Shown here: positions 17,414 to 28,437 of the stretch, one piece after another
How positions within the stretch are numbered: position 1 is the first letter of the stretch
Layout: each line of letters starts with the position of its first letter
The notes under the pieces: generated by a model
Database searches by the model: none
What the model saw: the letters and a program-made list of their open reading frames with translations, nothing else
What the model was told of the DNA's origin: nothing
NCBI RefSeq assembly: GCF_001442755.1
Contig: NZ_CP006367.1
Span: 372,001-436,000 of the forward strand
DNA from: Aureimonas sp. AU20
Lineage (GTDB): Bacteria > Pseudomonadota > Alphaproteobacteria > Rhizobiales > Rhizobiaceae
Length of the DNA: 64,000 nucleotides
Direction of reading: 5' to 3'
Made by a program: the position numbers and the translations under genes

Positions 17414-19102
17414 GTGAAGGCGCCTCCGGCGGAACGCGCCGCGATCGCGGCGCTGGCGTTGATCGTTGCGCTCTTCGGCATCCTGCCCATCGCGCGGCTG
17501 GCGCTGGAGGCCGTGCTGCCCGGCGGGCGGCCCGACCTCGCGCCGGCCCTCTCGGTCCTTTCGGCGCGCTCCACCTGGATCGCCACCGGCCACACGCTGG
17601 CGACCGCCTCTGTCGGCACGCTGGTCGCCGTGGCGATCGGCCTGCCGCTGGCACTGCTCGTCGGGCTCACCGACCTTCGCGGCAAGACGGCGCTCGTCTT
17701 CGCCGCGCTCCTGCCCGCCATGATCCCGCCGCAGGTGACGGCGCTGGCCTGGGCGCAGCTCTTCGGTCCGTCCAGCCCGCTTCTGGGCGCGCTGGGCTTG
17801 GCGCCGCCGATCGGCACGCGCAATCCCCTCTACAGCGCCGGCGGCATTATGCTCCTTCTCGGCGTGCAGCACGCGCCGCTCGTGTTCCTCGCGGTGCGCG
17901 CGGGCCTGCGCGCCCTGCCGCGCGATCTGGTGGAGGCGGCGCGCGCCTGCGGGGCGAGCCGGGGCCGAGTGCTTCGCACCGTCATCCTGCCGGTCATGAC
18001 GCCGCCGCTGGTGGCGGGGGCGGCGATCGCCTTCGTGTCGGCGGTGGGCAATTTCGGCATTCCGGCCCTGCTCGGTATTCCCGCCGGCTACACGACGCTG
18101 CCGACCCTGATCTACCAGCGCCTTGCCGGCTTCGGCCCGGCGATCATCGGCGAAACGGCGGTTCTCTCGGTTCTGGTCGGCCTCGTTGCCTTCGCCGGCT
18201 TCGGGTGCCAAGCCCTCCTGCTGCGCGCGCGGGACTATCGCCTGAGCGGCTCGGGCGCGGCGCTTCAACCCTTCGCGCTCGGGCGCTGGCGCTTGGGGGC
18301 CGAGGCGCTGGTGGCGCTTCTCATGCTGGTGATGGTGGCCGCGCCCCTTGCGGGCCTTCTCGCCACCTCGCTCGTCTCGGCCTATGGCGTGCCGCTCGGC
18401 CCCGGCACGGCGACGCTCGGCAATTATGCCGAGGTCCTGTTCCGGCAGGACGTGACGATCCGCGCCTTTCGCAACTCCGCCGCACTCTCGTTCGGGGCCG
18501 CGATCGTGCTGGCCTTCGTCGCCGTGCCGCTCGGCGTTCTCCTGGTCTGGCGCGGGAGCCGGCTTTTGCGCGCGGTCTCGGCGGCGGCCGACATTCCCTA
18601 CGCCCTGCCCGGCATCGTGCTCGGCATCGCCTCGATCCTCCTGTTCCTCAAGCCGCTGCCGGTCCTCGGCTTCAGCCTCTACAACACGATCTGGATCATC
18701 TTCCTCGCCTATCTCGCGCGCTTTCTGGTTCTGGAACTGCGCCCGGTCGTGGCGGGGCTGCGCCAGTTGGACCCGGCTCTGGACGAGGCGGCTCGCATGA
18801 CAGGAGCCGGCTTCGGGCTGCGGCTGCGCAGCGTCGTCCTGCCGCTCGTGGCGCCCATGGCGGCGGCGGGCGCCATCCTCGTCTTCATGACCGCCTTCAA
18901 CGAGCTTACCGTTTCCGCGCTGCTCTGGTCGGCGGGCAACGAGACGCTGGGCGTCGCCGTGTTCAATCTCGACGATGCCGGCCGCGCGCCGCTCGCCTCG
19001 GCGCTCGCCATGGTAACGGTGGTGGTGATCCTCGCCCTGATGGCGCTGGGCTCGCTGCTCCAGCCGCTCCTGCCCAAGGGCGCCCTGCCCTGGACACGGT
19101 GA
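17414..19102 (+). CDS. Fused ABC permease, Fe(III)/2-aminoethylphosphonate type
   Basis: 562 residues made of two permease halves of about 280 residues with about 12 membrane segments. Each half has an EAA loop (DLVEAARACGASRGRVLRTVILP near 170; ALDEAARMTGAGFGLRLRSVVLP near 460). This duplicated architecture is that of FbpB/SfuB and of the PhnU2-type aminoethylphosphonate permeases. It forms the whole pore for the adjacent binding protein and ATPase. The start is a GTG at 17414, because the ATG at 17394 runs into a stop after seven codons. It ends 26 bp before the convergent ATPase gene. Confidence 0.92.
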   Translation: MKAPPAERAAIAALALIVALFGILPIARLALEAVLPGGRPDLAPALSVLSARSTWIATGHTLATASVGTLVAVAIGLPLALLVGLTDLRGKTALVFAALLPAMIPPQVTALAWAQLFGPSSPLLGALGLAPPIGTRNPLYSAGGIMLLLGVQHAPLVFLAVRAGLRALPRDLVEAARACGASRGRVLRTVILPVMTPPLVAGAAIAFVSAVGNFGIPALLGIPAGYTTLPTLIYQRLAGFGPAIIGETAVLSVLVGLVAFAGFGCQALLLRARDYRLSGSGAALQPFALGRWRLGAEALVALLMLVMVAAPLAGLLATSLVSAYGVPLGPGTATLGNYAEVLFRQDVTIRAFRNSAALSFGAAIVLAFVAVPLGVLLVWRGSRLLRAVSAAADIPYALPGIVLGIASILLFLKPLPVLGFSLYNTIWIIFLAYLARFLVLELRPVVAGLRQLDPALDEAARMTGAGFGLRLRSVVLPLVAPMAAAGAILVFMTAFNELTVSALLWSAGNETLGVAVFNLDDAGRAPLASALAMVTVVVILALMALGSLLQPLLPKGALPWTR

Positions 19103-19128
19103 GACGCAGCGCCCTCGGGGTTTAAAGC

Positions 19129-20250
19129 TCAGACAGCTTCCACCGCCAAGCTCTTGCGCGGCGCCGGCTGCGCGTCGCCCACCGTGTCGGGCAGGAGCCA
19201 GCCGTCGCGAATGCCGATCCGAACGCTTTCGCCCTCCGCCCGCCCGGAGGGCGCGTGCAGCGAAAGGCGCGTGCCGGGCGCGGCCAGGGGCTCCACCACG
19301 AGGCGCGAATGCGAGCCCTTGAAGGTCGAGGACAGGACGCGCGCGGCAAAGCCGTCGGCGCGATCGATCTCCAGATCCTCCGCCCGAAGGCACACGCGCC
19401 CCCGGCGGCCGGAGGGCAGGCGCAGGCCCGCAGGGCAGCGGATGTCCGCCTCCACGCCGAACAGGCGGACGCGCGCCCGACCGTCGCCGGGCGAAAGGAG
19501 AAGGTCCGCGTCCGCCACATGGCCGTGGCCGACGAAGCGCGCCACGGCCTCGCTCGCCGGCTCGGCATAGAGAGTTTCGGGCGTGGAGAGTTGCAGGATG
19601 CGCCCGCGCTCCATCACGGCGATCCGGTCCGCCAGCGCCATGGCCTCGGCTTGGTCGTGCGTGACATAGACCAGCGTCGCGCCGGTGCGCCGGTGGAAAG
19701 CGCGGAACGTCTCCTCCATCGAGGCGCGAAGATGCACGTCGAGATTGGCGAGCGGCTCGTCGAGAAGCACGATGCCCGGCTCCATGGCAAGGCAACGGGC
19801 GAGCGCCACGCGCTGCCGCTGGCCGCCGGATAGATCGGCGGGGCGCCGGTTCTCGAAGCCCGACAGATCCACCGCCGCCAGCGCCTCGGCCACCTTCTGA
19901 GCCTGCGCCGAGCCGCGCACGCCCTTCACGCGAAGGGGATAGCCGACATTCTCCCCCACACTCATATGCGGCCAGAGGGCATAGGACTGGAAGACGATCG
20001 CGACATTGCGCGCCTCGGGCTGCACGAAAGCGCTCTCGCTGGCGACGATCCGGTCCCCGAAGGCAAGGCTTCCCGCGCTCGGCGCCTCGAAGCCGGCGAT
20101 GAGGCGAAGCAGCGTCGTCTTGCCGCAGCCAGACGGTCCGAGCAGGGCCAGAAACTCGCCGGGGCGGATGTCGAGCGACACCTCGTCCAGCGCCGCCGGC
20201 CCCCGGTCGAAGCGCCGGGTGAGCTTGCGAAGGTGGATCGATACGGCCAT
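19129..20250 (-). CDS. ABC ATPase, Fe(III)/phosphonate type
   Basis: 373 residues. Walker A GPSGCGKTT, Q-loop VFQSYALWPHM, signature LSGGQRQRVALARCL, Walker B IVLLDEPLANLD and YVTHDQAEA are intact. The C-terminal TOBE region contains RVCLRAEDLEIDRADG. It resembles FbpC and PhnT2 proteins and should power the fused permease. It is encoded convergently to the permease instead of in the same operon, which is unusual for this transporter class. A Pho-box-like direct repeat lies 56 bp upstream of its ATG. Confidence 0.92.
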   Translation of the reverse strand: MAVSIHLRKLTRRFDRGPAALDEVSLDIRPGEFLALLGPSGCGKTTLLRLIAGFEAPSAGSLAFGDRIVASESAFVQPEARNVAIVFQSYALWPHMSVGENVGYPLRVKGVRGSAQAQKVAEALAAVDLSGFENRRPADLSGGQRQRVALARCLAMEPGIVLLDEPLANLDVHLRASMEETFRAFHRRTGATLVYVTHDQAEAMALADRIAVMERGRILQLSTPETLYAEPASEAVARFVGHGHVADADLLLSPGDGRARVRLFGVEADIRCPAGLRLPSGRRGRVCLRAEDLEIDRADGFAARVLSSTFKGSHSRLVVEPLAAPGTRLSLHAPSGRAEGESVRIGIRDGWLLPDTVGDAQPAPRKSLAVEAV

Positions 20251-20305
20251 GCCTTACCTCAAGCGCTTGTCTTGCCTCGACTTTCGCTCCGCTTGCCACA
20301 ACCGG

Positions 20306-20323
20306 GTGACACGGGGATGACGC
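20306..20323 (-). promoter_or_regulatory. Candidate PhoB box upstream of ATPase gene
   Basis: On the minus strand: GCGTCAT-CCCC-GTGTCAC, two direct half-sites 11 bp apart, each matching 5 of 7 positions of CTGTCAT. Weak on its own, but it has the same spacing as the site at 15428-15445 before the partner gene. Confidence 0.4.
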
Positions 20324-20488
20324 CGTTCGGTGCGCTGGCCTGGCGGCCAAGCACGGCCGCTCATAGCATCGGAAATTCCTTTGCGAGAGACCAAGTGGCG
20401 ATGGAACATTTCGCCGGCTGAACGCTTCTCATCTCGAAGATTGTGTCGGTGCAATGACACCGATGCCTCAAGAACGGATGGAAGCCCC

Positions 20489-20878
20489 ATGAAGACCTTC
20501 GCAATCGCTTTTACGGCCCTGGCTCTGATGGGCGGCGTCGCCTCGGCCCAGCCGGCTCCTGCCGCCGGCACGCCGGAGTCCACCAGCAAGGTGCCGGTTC
20601 CCGGCAACTCGTCCGGCATCGACAGCACCATGCCGGCCGACGCGGCATCGACCATCACCACGACGCGCGACGCGCCGTCCGTGACCGATCCGACCAGCAC
20701 GAGCTCGGTCCCGGTCCCGGGCAATTCGTCGGGCATCGACAGCACCATGCCGGCGGACGCCGCTTCGCGGGTCGTTGTGCCGCGTGACGCGGTGAAGACC
20801 GACACGATGCAGTCCGGCTCCTCCGTGCCGGTTCCGGGCAACAGCTCGGGCATCGACTCGACCGCTCCGACCCGCTGA
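20489..20878 (+). CDS. Secreted protein with three 39-residue repeats
   Basis: 129 residues: a signal peptide (KTFAIAFTALALMGGVASA, cleavage near residue 20), then a Ser/Thr/Pro-rich chain with VPVPGNSSGIDSTMPADAAS at residues 35-54 and 74-93 and a shortened copy at 113-127. The repeat period is exactly 39 residues. No Cys, no membrane segment and no recognised domain, so it is probably a disordered periplasmic or secreted protein; the function is unknown. The ATG at 20489 is chosen because the signal peptide begins there. A good terminator follows. Confidence 0.75.
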   Translation: MKTFAIAFTALALMGGVASAQPAPAAGTPESTSKVPVPGNSSGIDSTMPADAASTITTTRDAPSVTDPTSTSSVPVPGNSSGIDSTMPADAASRVVVPRDAVKTDTMQSGSSVPVPGNSSGIDSTAPTR

Positions 20879-20908
20879 ACCCGATCAGTTCATAGGTCTT
20901 AGGCTTGG

Positions 20909-20943
20909 AAAGGGATGTGCCTGCGAAGGCCCATCCCTTTTTC
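20909..20943 (+). terminator. Intrinsic terminator after the repeat-protein gene
   Basis: Arms AAAGGGATG (20909-20917) and CATCCCTTT (20932-20940) followed by more T residues, 31 bp after the stop codon. Confidence 0.75.
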
Positions 20944-21072
20944 GTTTGGGAATATCGCGCTTGGTTCTGCGCTGAACGACGCTGTGTGACTCATCTCAAT
21001 CGAGAGCCATCCACGACCTCGCCCGGATGCTTGCTGGTCATGACGAGGCAGTAGAGACCTGCGGGCCAAGGG

Positions 21073-21200
21073 CGGGCGAGGGATTTTGACGGGTTCATAA
21101 GGCGCGAAGCTCAAGTGACGTGACCGCGCTTGGCCAAGCATTCGTGACGAAAGGATCGGACAAAAGACCCAGCCGGCCCACCCCGGCAGGGTCGTCTGTC
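21073..21200 (+). repeat. Diverged intergenic repeat copy
   Basis: Aligns over about 120 bp with 16918-17037: GCGAGGGATTTT start, GGCGCGAAGCTCAAGTGAC, GGCCAAGCATTCGTGAC and AAAAGACCC blocks occur in the same order and spacing. No gene is visible between 20944 and 21334. Confidence 0.65.
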
Positions 21201-21248
21201 TTGGGTTCCAAATCCGATCGGGTCGGCATCGCACGGCCAAGGCGTAGA

Positions 21249-21293
21249 ACGCGAAAGACCCGGCCGCCACCGAAGGCCGCGACCGGGTCTTTC
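21249..21293 (-). terminator. Terminator hairpin after the chemoreceptor gene
   Basis: Perfect 13-bp arms GCGAAAGACCCGG (21249-21261) and CCGGGTCTTTCGC (21281-21293), 41 bp past the minus-strand chemoreceptor stop. The stem carries the AAA/TTT tract itself. Confidence 0.6.
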
Positions 21294-21334
21294 GCGTATG
21301 GGATCGCGCGAGCCCTTTCGCGCGGGGCGGGCGC

Positions 21335-23356
21335 TCAGGCCGCTTCGGCCAAGGCAGCGGTTTGGGCCTTCGCCTTGGGGCTGCTCGGCGTCTCATTATG
21401 CCGTTCGGCAAAATCCAGCGCGAGCGCCTGAAGCCTTTGGATGTCGTACCCGCTCTCGATCCCGGCCGAGACGATCTCGGCTTCGCCGGGGTTGAGATGG
21501 AACGTCGCCATTCCCTCCTGCAACCGGCCCGCCTCGGTGGACAGCTGATCGGCGGTCGCCGCCATCTCGTTGGCCGCCCCGGCGTTCGACTGCGTCACCT
21601 GATCCAGCTGGCCGATCGCCTGGTTGATCTGCTCGATGCCGATCGACTGCTCCCGGCATGCCGCCGAAATCTCCGACACCAGCTCCGCCGTCTTGCGGAT
21701 GTCCGGAACCAAGCGCTCCAGACGCGCCCCGGCATCCTCCGCCACCACCAGCGTGCGGGAGGACAAGTCGCCGATCTCGGCGGCGGCTGCCTGAGAGCGT
21801 TCGGCGAGCTTGCGCACTTCCGAGGCGACCACCGCAAACCCCTTGCCGTGCTGGCCGGCGCGGGCCGCCTCGATCGCGGCGTTGAGCGCCAAGAGGTCGG
21901 TCTGGCGGGCGATCTCCTGCACCACGGCGATCTTCTCGGCGATGGCGCGCATGGCCTCGGTGGACTGCGCCACCGCCGCGCCCGTGGTGTCGGCATGCTC
22001 GGCGGCCTGGGCGGCGATCTTCTCGGTGGTGGAGGCATTGTCGGCGTTCTGACGGATGTTGGCGGTCATCTCCTCGATCGCGGCGGACGCCTGCTCGGAG
22101 GCGGCGGCCTGTTCGGTGGAGCCGGAAGAGAGCCGGGCGGACGTGCCGGCGGAGCGCTGGGCGCCGCTGAACACTTTCGAAGACGCGGTCTGGACGGCGA
22201 AGACCGTGCCCGAAAGACGAAGGCGGGTTTGGCAAAGGCGGGTCAGAAGGTCGCCCACCTCGTCATGGCGCGAATGGACGATCCGGTGTGACAGGTCGCC
22301 GGCGGCGATGCGATCGACATTCTCCTCCATCAGGCGCAGACCGCGCAGCAGCGACAGGCCCATCCAGGACGCAAGCCCCGCGCCCAGCGCGACGGCGAGG
22401 ACGATGGCCGCCGTCAGCCACATCCTCAACGCGCCATAGCCCGAGCGTGCCTGCTCCACCAGCGCCTTGGCCTGGTCCTCGGCGTGCCGAACCAGGAGGT
22501 CGATCCGCTCGCCCATGGCGATGGCGGCGGGGCGCTGCTGTTCGTTGAGGAAGGCGAGCGCCTGGTTGAGCGTGTTGCCCTCGCCGATCCGCTGGGCTTC
22601 CTGCAATTTCTCGAAGGCCTTGCCCCAGGCAGCGCTGAGATCCGACACGGGCGCGCTGGCCGCCGCCGGGAGGCCGGCGCCGAGCTGGCGCAGAAGCGTG
22701 TCGACCTCCGGCCCGGCCTTGGCAAGTCGCTCCTTGGCGGCGGCGATCACGTCCGCTTCGCTATGGCTGAGATTCTCGCCGAGATCGAGGCGCGCGCGGT
22801 AGTAGGCGCGTTCGATCGTGTCGAGGACACGGATCGAATCCGTTTGGCTCTGGGCCGTCTCGAGCGGCGTGCGCACGGCTGCGAGCGCGACCTCGAACGC
22901 CTTGTCGCTCGCTTCGACCAGTTCGAGACCCGTCTCGTTCGCACGCACGTCGGCGGAGGAGGAAAGGTCGTAAGCCTGCTGCGACACAGCCTTCAGACGC
23001 GCCATCGCGGCGGGGAGATCGGCGATATCCTGGCGTCCCTCCGGCGTCTGCACGGCCCGGTCGAAGGTGGAGAGGGCAGCCTCGATCTCCTGCCAGGTCT
23101 TGGCATAGTCGGCCTTCATCGCCGCGTGCTCGGCGGCGGTGCTGATGATGGCGGTGCGCTGAAGACGGCGAATCTTCTCCAGATTCGACGACAGGATTTC
23201 GAGCGCCTCGATTTGCTGGAACGGGCGCCCGGCGAACTCCTCGAAGCGATCGACGCTGGAGGACAGGGCGTTCAGCCCCATGACGCCGATGCCGCCCGTC
23301 AGAAGCAGGACGGCCCCGAAACTAAGGGCAAGGCGAGTTCTCATCGAAAAACGCAT
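21335..23356 (-). CDS. Methyl-accepting chemotaxis protein
   Basis: 673 residues. The first membrane segment is at about 9-30, a helical periplasmic ligand domain of the 4HB type at about 31-308, a second membrane segment at about 311-335, HAMP at about 336-390 ([17 protein letters not shown]), and then the cytoplasmic signalling domain. The CheA/CheW-contact hairpin [37 protein letters not shown] is present in full. It senses a periplasmic stimulus and controls CheA. The C-terminal tail has no CheR-binding pentapeptide. I start at the ATG at 23356; a TTG at 23389 is in frame. No other chemotaxis gene is nearby. Confidence 0.93.
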   Translation of the reverse strand: MRFSMRTRLALSFGAVLLLTGGIGVMGLNALSSSVDRFEEFAGRPFQQIEALEILSSNLEKIRRLQRTAIISTAAEHAAMKADYAKTWQEIEAALSTFDRAVQTPEGRQDIADLPAAMARLKAVSQQAYDLSSSADVRANETGLELVEASDKAFEVALAAVRTPLETAQSQTDSIRVLDTIERAYYRARLDLGENLSHSEADVIAAAKERLAKAGPEVDTLLRQLGAGLPAAASAPVSDLSAAWGKAFEKLQEAQRIGEGNTLNQALAFLNEQQRPAAIAMGERIDLLVRHAEDQAKALVEQARSGYGALRMWLTAAIVLAVALGAGLASWMGLSLLRGLRLMEENVDRIAAGDLSHRIVHSRHDEVGDLLTRLCQTRLRLSGTVFAVQTASSKVFSGAQRSAGTSARLSSGSTEQAAASEQASAAIEEMTANIRQNADNASTTEKIAAQAAEHADTTGAAVAQSTEAMRAIAEKIAVVQEIARQTDLLALNAAIEAARAGQHGKGFAVVASEVRKLAERSQAAAAEIGDLSSRTLVVAEDAGARLERLVPDIRKTAELVSEISAACREQSIGIEQINQAIGQLDQVTQSNAGAANEMAATADQLSTEAGRLQEGMATFHLNPGEAEIVSAGIESGYDIQRLQALALDFAERHNETPSSPKAKAQTAALAEAA

Positions 23357-24156
23357 GGCGAAACGGTCTGCCCTTGAGCGAGGAACCAACGCCCCGAAAA
23401 TGATCGCGTCGAATTAAGTTTTTCTGCCGGAAGGCCAGCCGCCAGAAGCACGGCTCAAAACTTGGTTTTCGAACCGTGAACAGATGTCAAAAGAATCTGT
23501 CTTTACACAATTCATGATTGGGCCGGCTCACAAAATTCGCCGGGATACGCCAGACCGGGTAAGCAAGCCGATCCCTTGTTTCGAAACCGACTTCCTCTGC
23601 CACCGCCAAGGGAACACGATGGCAAACGCCTTCGCAGCCAATCCCAGCGCTACCGCACTCATTCCCACAGGTTCTGCCCACTCGAAGACTCGAAGAATGC
23701 CCCATTTTTCCAGCGCTGCCGCAGACCTGACGGTTGATCGAATCTATTACCGCCACTGCGATTGCCGCGCGAGAGTAACGCTGCGGCTCGCGGGGAAAGG
23801 ACAAAGAGGCAGCCATCTTCTGCCGGACAAAACTCCCTGGAGCGCAGGCACCCCGCGTTGAGCCTCTATAGGCCCATTCCAGTCGATCTCCCGCGACAGA
23901 CGTTTAAGCTGCGCGAGCCTCGCGCGCCGCCGGCTGCGCTAGCCGAACAGCGCCGTGATGCAAGAAGCAAAGCCTGCTCAACCTATCGACCGCAAGGCGG
24001 AGGAGACACTCGGGATCATTCAGCGAAAGCGCAAGCGAGCGTCGGCTCGGGACGTCCGCGCATTCATACGCATCGCCGCAACGGCATAGCGCAGAAGCCA
24101 ATCACAGGATCGAACATATCGATCGAGTCTGGGCAATTTTTATTTTTAAGGAAAGA
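23357..24156. other. 800-bp stretch without a supported gene
   Basis: Lower in G+C than its surroundings. Short open frames on both strands (for example 23487-23816 minus) show no family motif, no ribosome-binding site and poor codon bias. It contains the chemoreceptor promoter side and the 3' flank of the tRNA gene. I see no RNA gene or known mobile element in it. Confidence 0.5.
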
Positions 24157-24232
<76 letters not shown>

Positions 24233-24580
24233 AGTGCCACCGAAGTGGCAACCTCGTCAGGGCCGTTGGGCCGGCCCCGCATCTGGTGTGGCCGCTTATT
24301 AGGCGAGCCCTGGGGGGAACGCAAGCGAAAAAGCGGACGGGGTGACACGAAAATGAAGCCGGTCCGTCAAACCCCTGTCATGCAACGGTTTTCGACGCCG
24401 GAGCGGCAAGGCGGCCCGGTGGCCGGAGTGGCGACCTCGAGCCTCGGCGCGGCTCGAACCTCCGCTCCCAAGGGCGCGAGCGGCCGAATCGTCCCTGCCT
24501 TCGATTCGTCTCGCCGGGTGGATCGCTCGGGCGGCGCGGTTCGGGCGGCGCGGAACCTCGGTGAGCGAGACCGGAACACG

Positions 24581-24614
24581 AAAAAGGGGAGAGGACCGTC
24601 CGGTCCCCTCCCCT
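24581..24614 (-). terminator. Terminator after the FYDLN-acid protein gene
   Basis: 14-bp arms with one mismatch (24585-24598 and 24601-24614), and a T-run on the minus strand from 24585 to 24581. It lies 57 bp past the minus-strand gene's stop. Confidence 0.75.
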
Positions 24615-24671
24615 CGCAATCTCTCGACCTCGCACCGGGCGCAGACGCGCGCCCAGCGCTCGGTGCGGTGC

Positions 24672-26956
<2,285 letters not shown>

Positions 26957-27122
26957 CCGCGATGGGTGGCGGCGGGACGATCGCAACGGCCGCAATCGTC
27001 GGCAGGGGTCGGACACGCTCCGGGACCCGCGCCGCGATTGATGCTGCCTTGCACCGCCCCAGCACGAGCAAAGACGGCGCAGCCCTGTCGGGCGCCATGG
27101 GGCCGCGATCGGTCGGCGCGGT

Positions 27123-27563
27123 ATGAGCACCCCGCTCGCCGCCCTTCTGGCGCTCGTCTTCTTCGCACCCCTGTCCTTCGTCTATGGGCGCAACCTCGCG
27201 GGGCGGCTGCACCGCGAGGCGCTTCGGCGCGGCGTCGGGGTCTGGCGGGTCGGCGCGCCCAAGCTCGTCCTGCCCGCGCTGATCCTACCGGCCATGCTCT
27301 ACCGCTTGTCGGGCGGCGAGGCGCCGGGCGAAACCGGCAGCGGCACGCTGGACGCCGCCCTTTCCGCCGCCTGGGCGCTGGGCTCGCTGGCCGCCATCCT
27401 GTTCTTTCTGGCGATTCCCTTCGCGCTCGGGCGATTGTTGGCCGTCTTCGCAGCCGGGCTTGGATATTTCGCGGCGATCGGCCGGGAGCCGTTGAGCTCG
27501 GGCGGCGTTGGCGGCAAGAACGGGACACCGCCCGCAAGAGGCGGCCAGACAGCAGGAGAGACC
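27123..27563 (+). other. Membrane-protein-like reading frame open into cmk
   Basis: From an ATG at 27123 a frame runs with no stop straight into cmk, giving a 356-residue reading. The first ~125 residues look like real membrane-protein coding sequence: hydrophobic segments at about 5-22, 47-60 and 83-118, with mostly G/C third bases. From about 27500 the third-base bias drops. Because cmk has its own strong ribosome-binding site at 27553-27558, this is either a membrane-anchored longer Cmk form or a decayed gene that lost its stop codon. I do not recognise the domain. Confidence 0.45.
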
Positions 27564-28193
27564 ATGGCGCTCGTGATCGCGATCGACGGACCGGCCGCCG
27601 CCGGCAAGGGCACGCTCGCCAAGCGCCTGGCGGCCCATTACGGCCTGCCCCATCTCGACACCGGGCTTCTCTACCGCGCCGTCGGGCGCCTCGCGCAGGA
27701 GCGCGGCGTCGATCTGGACGACCCGGAGGCGGCGGGCGCGGTGGCGCGCGAGCTTGTGCCCTCGCATCTCGACGACGGGTCCTTGCGCGGCCACGAGGCG
27801 GGGGAGCTGGCCTCGCGCGTCGCCGCTCACCCCCCCGTGCGACAGGCGCTGGACGCCTTTCAGCGCGCTTTCGCGGCCCAGCCCGAAGGCGCGGTGCTGG
27901 ACGGGCGCGACATCGGCACGGTGATCTGCCCCGATGCCCCGGTGAAGCTTTTCGTCACCGCCTCGCCGGAAGTGCGCGCCCGTCGGCGCACCGACGAGCT
28001 GACCGCCAAGGGCCGCCATGTCGCCTACGAGACCATCCTCGCCGAGGTGCGCGAGCGCGACCGGCGCGACGCGGGCCGCAGCGTCGCACCCCTCAAGGCC
28101 GCCGAAGACGCCCGCTTGCTGGACACGAGCGAAATGGATATAGAAGAAGCGTTCCGGGCGGCTTGCGCGATCGTCGACGCAGCGCCTATGTAA
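27564..28193 (+). CDS. cmk: (d)CMP kinase / cytidylate kinase
   Basis: 209 residues, the usual length for the enzyme. Phosphorylates CMP and dCMP with ATP in pyrimidine nucleotide supply. P-loop IAIDGPAAAGKGTLAKRLA at residues 5-23, the NMP-binding LDTGLLYRAVG, LDGRDIGTVICPDAPVKLFV, and the lid region RRRTDEL...RDRRDAGR with final ARLLDTS are all present. The start is set by AGGAGA 5-6 bp before the ATG and by matching the family N-terminus; the frame is open further upstream (previous entry). rpsA follows after 244 bp, the conserved order in this group. Confidence 0.95.
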   Translation: MALVIAIDGPAAAGKGTLAKRLAAHYGLPHLDTGLLYRAVGRLAQERGVDLDDPEAAGAVARELVPSHLDDGSLRGHEAGELASRVAAHPPVRQALDAFQRAFAAQPEGAVLDGRDIGTVICPDAPVKLFVTASPEVRARRRTDELTAKGRHVAYETILAEVRERDRRDAGRSVAPLKAAEDARLLDTSEMDIEEAFRAACAIVDAAPM

Positions 28194-28437
28194 AGGAACG
28201 CCGAAGCCGACGTGCCGCCGCTTTCAGCCCCAAGGGGTTTGAAAACGCGCGGCTCTCGTCGTATTCGGACCGTACGAAACCAAGCCGAAGGCCGGTCCAC
28301 CGCGCCGAAACGGGCTTTGCCCGTCAGCTTCGATGCCTTTCCCAGAGCGGGTCGGCACCGGGGCGGGACCGCCGGACGCATCCGAAACGCGAACCCCGGC
28401 GCCGCTCCTCCCGAAGGAGGAGCCTCAAGGAGAACGA

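Noticed and set aside
15527-20250. Simple assignment as a ferric-iron importer
   Set aside because: Family membership alone cannot separate iron, phosphonate and sugar-phosphate transporters, and the upstream elements point to phosphate control, so no gene symbol was given.
17384-20350. 988-codon minus-strand frame spanning the permease and ATPase genes
   Set aside because: Glu/Arg/Gln-rich nonsense composition and full overlap with two motif-complete genes in other frames.
23487-23816. 109-codon minus-strand frame in a low-GC gap
   Set aside because: No ribosome-binding site, no homology recognised, weak codon bias, several rare codons.
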